DNA of 29,591 bases from JACDAN01 sp035707105 (GTDB lineage Bacteria; Actinomycetota; Thermoleophilia; Gaiellales; Gaiellaceae): positions 1 through 29,591 of the forward strand of contig DASSUI010000069.1 in assembly GCA_035707105.1 (NCBI GenBank). The letters run 5' to 3'. Within the stretch, counting starts at the first letter, position 1, and every line of letters begins with the position of its first letter. Made by a program: the position numbers and the translations under genes. Below the pieces are notes generated by a model that saw nothing but the letters and a program-made list of their open reading frames with translations, was not told where the DNA came from and made no database searches. Below, in pieces: positions 25,236-29,591 of the stretch.

Positions 25236-25241
25236 TAGACT
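25236..25241 (+). promoter_or_regulatory. -10 box of the PAP2 gene
   Basis: TAGACT ends 7 nt before the TTG at 25249, supporting that TTG as the start and predicting a leaderless message. Confidence 0.5.
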
Positions 25242-25248
25242 TGAGGCG

Positions 25249-26007
25249 TTGACTGCCGCCGCCGCAGCCGTCAGCCGTCAACTTCCGCGTGGATGGCTGG
25301 ATCTCTTCCGCCAGCTGCTGATCTGGTTCGGCTTCGTGCTCGCGTATCAGGTCGTTCGTGGCCTGGCCGACCGCAGTGACACGGCCGCGTTCGACAACGC
25401 CCGCGGGATCGTCGACTTCGAGCGCCGGGCGACCGGCCTCTGGGAGCTGTCCCTCCAGAGCTGGGCCCAGTCCTCGCACTCGGTCGCGGTCTCGATGCAG
25501 TGGACGTACTGGCTCTCGCAGTTCGCGGTCGTGGGGATCGCGCTGCTGTGGGTCTACCTGCGCCGCCACGACTCGTTCACGCGCTTCCGCAACGTCCTCA
25601 TGCTGGCGAACGTCGTCGGCCTCGTCGGGTACGTCCTGCTTCCGACCGCGCCGCCGCGGATGCTCCCCGAGTTCGGCTTCGTCGACACGCTCGCCACGCT
25701 CGGGGCCCCGAACCACGGCTCGAGCGTCGTGCAGCTCGCGTCCAACCCATACGCGGCGATGCCGAGCCTGCACTCGGCAGACGCCCTGATCGTCGGCATC
25801 GCGCTCGCGGTGCTCGCGCGCTCCTGGCTCGTGAAGCTGATCTGGCTTGCCTGGCCCGTCTGGGTCTGGATCTCGGTCATGGCGACCGGCAACCACTACT
25901 GGCTGGACATCCTCGCCGGCGTCGCCGTGGCCATGGTCGCCGCGGCGGTCGTCTACTGGCGCGAGACCTGGGGCTTCCTCTCGCCCGCCTTTCGCGTCCG
26001 GGTCTAG
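25249..26007 (+). CDS. PAP2-superfamily membrane phosphatase / phosphotransferase
   Basis: This 252-residue protein has about five or six helices. The PAP2_3-type motifs are PTAPPRM (132-138), PSLHSA (172-177, His175) and ATGNHYWLDILAG (His216, Asp220), giving the His-His-Asp catalytic set. The family includes lipid phosphate phosphatases and the fungal Aur1-type inositolphosphotransferases. The stop overlaps the next gene's GTG by one base (TAGTG), so it is coupled to a CDP-alcohol phosphatidyltransferase. A role in dephosphorylating or exchanging an inositol-phosphate lipid is plausible but inferred. Confidence 0.88.
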   Translation: MTAAAAAVSRQLPRGWLDLFRQLLIWFGFVLAYQVVRGLADRSDTAAFDNARGIVDFERRATGLWELSLQSWAQSSHSVAVSMQWTYWLSQFAVVGIALLWVYLRRHDSFTRFRNVLMLANVVGLVGYVLLPTAPPRMLPEFGFVDTLATLGAPNHGSSVVQLASNPYAAMPSLHSADALIVGIALAVLARSWLVKLIWLAWPVWVWISVMATGNHYWLDILAGVAVAMVAAAVVYWRETWGFLSPAFRVRV

Positions 26008-26636
26008 TGCCGCGCGAGAGCGGGCTTCTCCGGGTCAAGGAGGGGTACACCACGGGCGTCAGACGCCTGGCGTCGCGCTCGATGCGCGGGCTCGCTCGGA
26101 CGCGCGTCACGCCGGACGCGCTAACCGCCCTCGGCCTGGCGATCTGTGGCCTCGCCGCCGTCGCCGTCTACTTCGAGTACCGCAACGAGATCCTCTGGTT
26201 CTGGACGGGCGCGATCCTTTTCTGGGCCGGGTCGCTGCTCGACGTCCTCGACGGGGCGCTCGCGCGGCAGAGCGGCCGCGGCACACCGTTCGGCGCCTTC
26301 CTGGACTCGACGATGGACCGCGTCGGCGAGGCGGCGATGCTCGCCGCGATCGCGCTCGTCTTCGCACGCGACGGGAACGAGGTCGCCCTCGCGGCCGCCT
26401 TCGCCGCGATGACCGCGTCGTTCCTCGTGAGCTACACCCGCGCCCGCGCCGAGGCGCTCGGCCTGAAGGGCGACGTGGGGATCGGGAGCCGGGCGGAGCG
26501 CGTCTTCGTCATCGTCGCCGCCCTCTTCCTCGCGCCCTGGGGCGTGCTCCCGTGGGCCGTGTACCTCCTGAACGTGACTGCGTGGCTCACCGTCGTCCAG
26601 CGCATCCTCCACGTCCGCAGGCAGCTTTCGCGCTGA
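26007..26636 (+). CDS. CDP-alcohol phosphatidyltransferase, candidate phosphatidylinositol-phosphate synthase
   Basis: This 209-residue membrane enzyme carries the complete signature D79xxD82G83xxA86R87(8)G96xxxD100xxxD104, which binds metal and the CDP-lipid. In actinobacteria this family includes PgsA1, which joins CDP-diacylglycerol to inositol 1-phosphate. The inositol-phosphate synthase gene 0.5 kb away supports that substrate; glycerol 3-phosphate is the alternative. The start is GTG at 26007, inside the PAP2 stop. Confidence 0.88.
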   Translation: MPRESGLLRVKEGYTTGVRRLASRSMRGLARTRVTPDALTALGLAICGLAAVAVYFEYRNEILWFWTGAILFWAGSLLDVLDGALARQSGRGTPFGAFLDSTMDRVGEAAMLAAIALVFARDGNEVALAAAFAAMTASFLVSYTRARAEALGLKGDVGIGSRAERVFVIVAALFLAPWGVLPWAVYLLNVTAWLTVVQRILHVRRQLSR

Positions 26637-26638
26637 GT

Positions 26639-27052
26639 TCAGGCGACGTGGAGGGCCACGTCCCACGTCCAGAGCTCTACGACGTTCCCGTCAGGATCCG
26701 AGACGTACGCCGCGCGTGCTTTCCGGCCCGTCTCGGTGACCCGCTCTGACGGTTCCTCGTGCACGTCGCAGCCGTGCTGGCGGAGACGCCGAACTGCGGC
26801 TTCGTAGTCGGCGTCGTCGACGTGCATCGCATAGTGGACGTGAACCCCGCCGCGCCCCTGAGCGATTCCCACCTGCGGCCGCCACAGGCCGATCCGCGTC
26901 CGCGTCCCGGCCAGCAGCCAGATCGCGTCCCGGTGAGGCCAACGCTCGACGACCGGGAAACCCAGCACACCGGCGTAGAAATGCTCGGCCGCCTCGAGGT
27001 CGACGACTTCGAGAACGAGCTCGCTCACGCCGGTGACCGGAATCCGGTCCAC
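26639..27052 (-). CDS. VOC/glyoxalase-family protein
   Basis: This 137-residue single-domain vicinal-oxygen-chelate protein opens SELVLEVVDLEAAEHFYAGVLGFPVV and has HVHYAMHVDD and YVSDPDGNVVELW with the terminal metal Glu. Members include glyoxalases, dioxygenases and fosfomycin-resistance enzymes; specificity is not visible. GTG at 27052 has GAAGG shortly upstream. It converges on the phosphatidyltransferase with 2 nt between stops and is divergent from the inositol synthase gene, so it could share the operator at 27098-27119. Confidence 0.83.
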   Translation of the reverse strand: MDRIPVTGVSELVLEVVDLEAAEHFYAGVLGFPVVERWPHRDAIWLLAGTRTRIGLWRPQVGIAQGRGGVHVHYAMHVDDADYEAAVRRLRQHGCDVHEEPSERVTETGRKARAAYVSDPDGNVVELWTWDVALHVA

Positions 27053-27092
27053 ATCGCCTTCAACGCACCGGCGTCGCCCGTGCTTCCCCGCT

Positions 27093-27098
27093 TATACT
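27093..27098 (+). promoter_or_regulatory. -10 box of the RHH-inositol synthase gene
   Basis: TATACT is the closest match to TATAAT among the -10 boxes seen here. It ends 8 nt before TTG 27107 and 32 nt before GTG 27131. Its last base is the first base of the operator palindrome. No -35 is recognisable. Confidence 0.6.
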
Positions 27099-27119
27099 GC
27101 TAGCACTTGAGTGCTAGCA
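27098..27119. promoter_or_regulatory. Perfect 10-2-10 inverted repeat, candidate operator
   Basis: Arms TGCTAGCACT and AGTGCTAGCA are exact reverse complements separated by TG. The site begins at the -10 box and spans the predicted transcription start and the TTG codon, the classical place for a repressor. The gene behind it encodes tandem ribbon-helix-helix domains, which bind such symmetric sites. The half-site TAGCACT is also part of the CIRCE element, but the 2-bp spacer is not CIRCE's 9 bp. Confidence 0.75.
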
Positions 27120-28573
27120 GTAGGAAGGACGTGCTCATCCGGATGCCGGGTGAGCTCAAGCAGCGACTCGCCGCCGAGGTGGCCGAGCGCGGCGCCAACC
27201 TCAACGACGTCGCAGTCGGAATCCTCGCGTCACGCTTCGCCGTCCCTTTCCAGCCGAGCGGCCGCAAGGGCGCGCCGCCGAAGGGCGAGGGCGACGTGCT
27301 GCTGCGCATGCCCCCCGAGCTGAAGGACCTGCTGCAGCAGCGCGCAGCCGACCGCGGCACGAACACGAACGACCTCGTCAACGAGATCCTGGCCGAGAGC
27401 CTCTCCGCTCCGGCCGGAGGGAGGAGCACCCGAGCAATGGCAACGACGAACGGCAAAGCGCCGCGCAGCGAGGACAAGGTCCGCGTCGCGATCATCGGCG
27501 TCGGCAACTGCGCGAACTCGCTCCTGCAGGGCGTGGAGTACTACAAGGACGCGCCGGCCGACGAGTTCGTCCCCGGGCTGATGCACGTCGACCTCGGCGG
27601 CTACCACGTCCGCGACATCGAGTTCACGGCCGCCTTCGACGTCACGACCGACAAGGTCGGGAAGGACCTCGCCGACGCGATGTGGGCGCACCCGAACGAC
27701 ACCTACAAGTTCGCCGACGTCCCGAAGACCGGCGTAACCGTCTCGCGTGGCATGACCCACGACGGGCTCGGCAAGTACCTCTCGGAGGTCGTCGAGAAGG
27801 CTCCGGGCGACACGGACGACGTCGTCCGCGTCCTCCAGGAGACGGGCACCGACGTCGTGGTCAACTACCTTCCGGTCGGGTCCGAGGAGGCGACGAAGTG
27901 GTATGCGGAGCAGATCCTCAACGCCGGCTGCGCCATGGTGAACTGCATGCCCGTCTTCATCGCGAAAGGCGGATACTTCCGCAAGCGCTTCGAGGACCGC
28001 GGCCTCCCGATCATCGGCGACGACATCAAGTCCCAGGTCGGCGCGACGATCACGCACCGGGCCCTGACGCAGATCTTCCGCGACCGCGGGGTCCGGCTCG
28101 ACCGGACGATGCAGCTCAACGTCGGCGGCAACTCGGACTTCCTGAACATGCTGGAGCGCGAGCGCCTCGAGTCGAAGAAGATCTCGAAGACGAACGCCGT
28201 CACCTCGGTCCTCGACTACGACATGGGCGAGCAGAACGTGCACGTCGGCCCGTCCGACTACGTGCCCTGGCTGACCGATCGCAAGTGGGCGTACATAAGG
28301 ATGGAGGGCTCGAGCTTCGGCAACGTCCCGCTCAACGTCGAGCTGAAGCTCGAGGTCTGGGACTCGCCGAACTCCGCCGGCATCGTCATCGACGCCGTCC
28401 GGCTCGCCAAGCTGGCGCTGAACAACGGGATCTCCGGGGCCCTGGAAGCGCCGAGCGCGTACTTGATGAAGTCGCCGCCGAAGCAGATCGACGACGACGA
28501 CGCCTACGACGGCGTCGAACGGTTCATCAAGCAGCACGCGCGCTCGGAGAGCCGCGCGAAGACGACGGCGTAG
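27107..28573 (+). CDS. ino1: Inositol-1-phosphate synthase with two N-terminal ribbon-helix-helix domains
   Basis: Residues 8-44 and 62-99 are two RHH repeats. Each starts with a near-identical DNA-contact strand (DVLIRMP, DVLLRMP), followed by helix A (ELKQRL / ELKDLL) and a RGxNxND turn into helix B. A Pro/Gly linker leads to Met111, where a complete actinobacterial synthase begins: NAD motif GVGNCANS (131-138), VNYLPVGSEEATKWYA, DDIKSQVGATITHR with catalytic Lys, QLNVGGNSDFLNMLERERLE and LEVWDSPNSAG. The enzyme turns glucose 6-phosphate into inositol 1-phosphate. Start options are TTG 27107 (leaderless), GTG 27131 (AGGA 5 nt upstream) or ATG 27437 (strong ribosome site, enzyme only). Synthase identity is certain; the fusion reads through with no stop. 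Confidence 0.93.
   Translation: MSASSRKDVLIRMPGELKQRLAAEVAERGANLNDVAVGILASRFAVPFQPSGRKGAPPKGEGDVLLRMPPELKDLLQQRAADRGTNTNDLVNEILAESLSAPAGGRSTRAMATTNGKAPRSEDKVRVAIIGVGNCANSLLQGVEYYKDAPADEFVPGLMHVDLGGYHVRDIEFTAAFDVTTDKVGKDLADAMWAHPNDTYKFADVPKTGVTVSRGMTHDGLGKYLSEVVEKAPGDTDDVVRVLQETGTDVVVNYLPVGSEEATKWYAEQILNAGCAMVNCMPVFIAKGGYFRKRFEDRGLPIIGDDIKSQVGATITHRALTQIFRDRGVRLDRTMQLNVGGNSDFLNMLERERLESKKISKTNAVTSVLDYDMGEQNVHVGPSDYVPWLTDRKWAYIRMEGSSFGNVPLNVELKLEVWDSPNSAGIVIDAVRLAKLALNNGISGALEAPSAYLMKSPPKQIDDDDAYDGVERFIKQHARSESRAKTTA
27416..27439 (+). promoter_or_regulatory. Internal Shine-Dalgarno and ATG for an enzyme-only synthase
   Basis: GGAGGGAGGAG (27416-27426) lies 10 nt before an in-frame ATG at 27437 (Met111). 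The resulting 378-residue protein matches the length of ordinary actinobacterial synthase. In a genome with few strong ribosome sites this is notable, and it suggests a second start inside the long frame. Confidence 0.6.
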
Positions 28574-28584
28574 CGAGAAACCGT

Positions 28585-28614
28585 GAGGAGGGCCGGCGCG
28601 GGCCGGCCCTCCTC
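28585..28614 (+). terminator. Hairpin terminator after the inositol synthase gene
   Basis: A perfect 13-bp stem (GAGGAGGGCCGGC and its complement) with loop GCGG starts 11 nt after the stop codon. No U-tract follows, as is common in actinobacteria. Confidence 0.7.
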
Positions 28615-28715
28615 GACCGCAGTCTCAGGCGGATCGGCGGGGTTTCAACGCCTGAGGACACCGGCTGCCAGGACGAAGAAGAGGCAGGTTGGACGACCTA
28701 GCGAGAGGCCCGAAC

Positions 28716-28721
28716 TACACT
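28716..28721 (+). promoter_or_regulatory. -10 box of the glycosyltransferase gene
   Basis: TACACT ends 7 nt before the GTG at 28729, predicting a leaderless message separate from the synthase gene. Confidence 0.5.
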
Positions 28722-28728
28722 CGAACTC

Positions 28729-29591
28729 GTGGGTCTCCGGATCTGCTTCGTCACGCCCTTCTCCTGGTCGCAGCCGCATGACGTGAACGAGCACGTCGCG
28801 GGAGCGGCGGCGGAGCTCCGGCGCCTCGGACACGAGGTCACCGTGCTCGCGCCGTCGGGCCGAGCGGCGGACCTGATCGCGGGACGGCGAGCGCTCGAGG
28901 ACGGGGCGGGAGGGGACGTGATCGCGGTGGGGCCCGCCGTACCGATCTCCCGCCGGAGCAGGATCGGCCTTCCGGTCGGTGTCCGGGCCAACCTGTCGCT
29001 CGCGCTTTCCCGCGGCGACTACGACGTCGTCCACGGGTTCGAGCCGGGGCTCCCGAGCCTGTCCTACGTGGCGCTCCGCGACAGCCGCGCGCTCGCGGTC
29101 GCGACGTTCTTCTCCCCGGAGCGTCTCGGGTACCCGCCGGGCAAGACGCAGCGCGACCGCCTGCTCGCGCGCGTCGACGCGCTGCTCGCGACCTCGGTCG
29201 AGACGGCGACCGCGGCCGCGATCCGCTTCCCGGGCGACTACCGCCTGACGCCGCTCGGGGTCGACACGGAGCTCTTCCACCCCGTGGAGAAGCGCGACGC
29301 GATCGTCTGCGAGTGGCGCCCCGGCGAGCGGCTGCTCACCCGGGCGCTATTCTCGATCATGAAGGAGCTGCCGGGGTGGGAGCTCACGCTCCTGCGCACG
29401 AAGGCGCTGGCGGGCCGACCCTCGATCCCGTCGGGCCTCCGGGGCCGCGTCCATGTCCGGACCGCGCGCTCGGGCGCCGCCCGTGCGCCGATCCTCAACG
29501 AGGCGCCGATCTTCGTGCCGGCACTCGCGGGCCTCCGCCGGGTGACGCTGGAGGCGACGGCGGCCGGGGCCGCAGTCGCCTCGCCGCCGGG
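28729..29591 (+). CDS. GT4-family glycosyltransferase, PimA-like N-terminus (runs off the window)
   Basis: The 287 codons present begin MGLRICFVTPFSW, with HVAGAAAELRRLGHEVTVLAP, YDVVHGFEPGLPSL and LTPLGVDTELFHP, the plan of GT4 retaining enzymes such as the mycobacterial mannosyltransferase PimA. Two catalytic features look changed. The N-terminal GGV loop that contacts the nucleotide sugar reads HDV (SQPHDVNEH), and the EX7E acidic pair is reduced to ALAGLRRVTLE with only the last Glu. The 3' end is outside the window. Next to an inositol-phosphate synthase a role in phosphatidylinositol mannosides is suggestive, not shown. Confidence 0.8.
   Translation, partial: MGLRICFVTPFSWSQPHDVNEHVAGAAAELRRLGHEVTVLAPSGRAADLIAGRRALEDGAGGDVIAVGPAVPISRRSRIGLPVGVRANLSLALSRGDYDVVHGFEPGLPSLSYVALRDSRALAVATFFSPERLGYPPGKTQRDRLLARVDALLATSVETATAAAIRFPGDYRLTPLGVDTELFHPVEKRDAIVCEWRPGERLLTRALFSIMKELPGWELTLLRTKALAGRPSIPSGLRGRVHVRTARSGAARAPILNEAPIFVPALAGLRRVTLEATAAGAAVASPP

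Noticed and set aside
27098..27119. CIRCE element (HrcA operator)
   Set aside because: The half-sites resemble TAGCACT/AGTGCTA, but CIRCE has a 9-bp spacer and this has 2. The chaperone operon here carries HspR, not HrcA, and the gene downstream is not a chaperonin.
27107..27436. RHH region as a separate short gene whose stop was missed
   Set aside because: No in-frame stop exists before the synthase and the linker is a smooth Pro/Gly-rich stretch. I kept the fusion but note that a sequencing error is the main alternative.

Overview
The window looks like chromosomal DNA of a high-GC actinobacterium. The order rsmI - (M23) - metG - tatD - rsmA - ispE - tRNA-Gln - glmU matches the block I recall from Mycobacterium tuberculosis (rsmI/metS/tatD/rpfB/ksgA/ispE/glnU/glmU). 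The dnaK-grpE-dnaJ-hspR-clpB heat-shock operon and the mycobacterial-type inositol-phosphate synthase also fit. A deep-branching class such as Thermoleophilia (Gaiellales/Solirubrobacterales) is my best guess, by inference only. I see no phage, IS element, CRISPR array or rRNA. One tRNA is present.

Layout. 1-7482 (minus strand): a housekeeping block of ROK sugar kinase, rsmI, M23-like cell-wall protein, metG, tatD, rsmA, ispE, a small membrane protein, tRNA-Gln and the 5' part of glmU. 7509-11735: an LCP cell-wall ligase converging on a FmdB zinc ribbon, then a plus-strand operon of PfkB kinase, pseudouridine-5'-phosphate glycosidase and an S58/P1 (NylC/DmpA-like) self-cleaving hydrolase. 11692-14407: small membrane proteins, a 170-bp element with inverted-repeat ends, a GYD protein, a cupin and an AraC-DinB fusion. 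14563-21036 (minus): the chaperone operon, which contains an extra two-helix membrane protein between dnaJ and hspR. 21129-23836: an M29 aminopeptidase, a GrpB-like protein, an EamA exporter with two matching palindromes upstream, and a small acidic protein. 23942-26636: a Gly-rich repeat mini-protein, moaA, then a PAP2 enzyme overlapping a CDP-alcohol phosphatidyltransferase. 26639-29591: a VOC protein, an inositol-phosphate synthase gene, and the start of a PimA-like glycosyltransferase.

The most striking observation is at 27093-28573. The inositol-1-phosphate synthase reading frame carries two ribbon-helix-helix (RHH) DNA-binding domains at its N-terminus. A perfect inverted repeat with 10-bp arms overlaps its -10 box and the possible first codon. 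A strong internal Shine-Dalgarno site precedes an in-frame ATG exactly where the ordinary synthase would begin. The simplest reading is an enzyme that represses its own gene, with a second enzyme-only product. The PAP2, CDP-alcohol transferase and PimA-like genes nearby would form a phosphatidylinositol(-mannoside) route from the same inositol phosphate.

Two genome habits stand out. Many monocistronic genes have a TANNNT box 6-8 nt before the start codon, which predicts leaderless mRNAs. Genes inside operons overlap by GTGA, TGATG, TAATG or TAGTG junctions, which predicts translational coupling.
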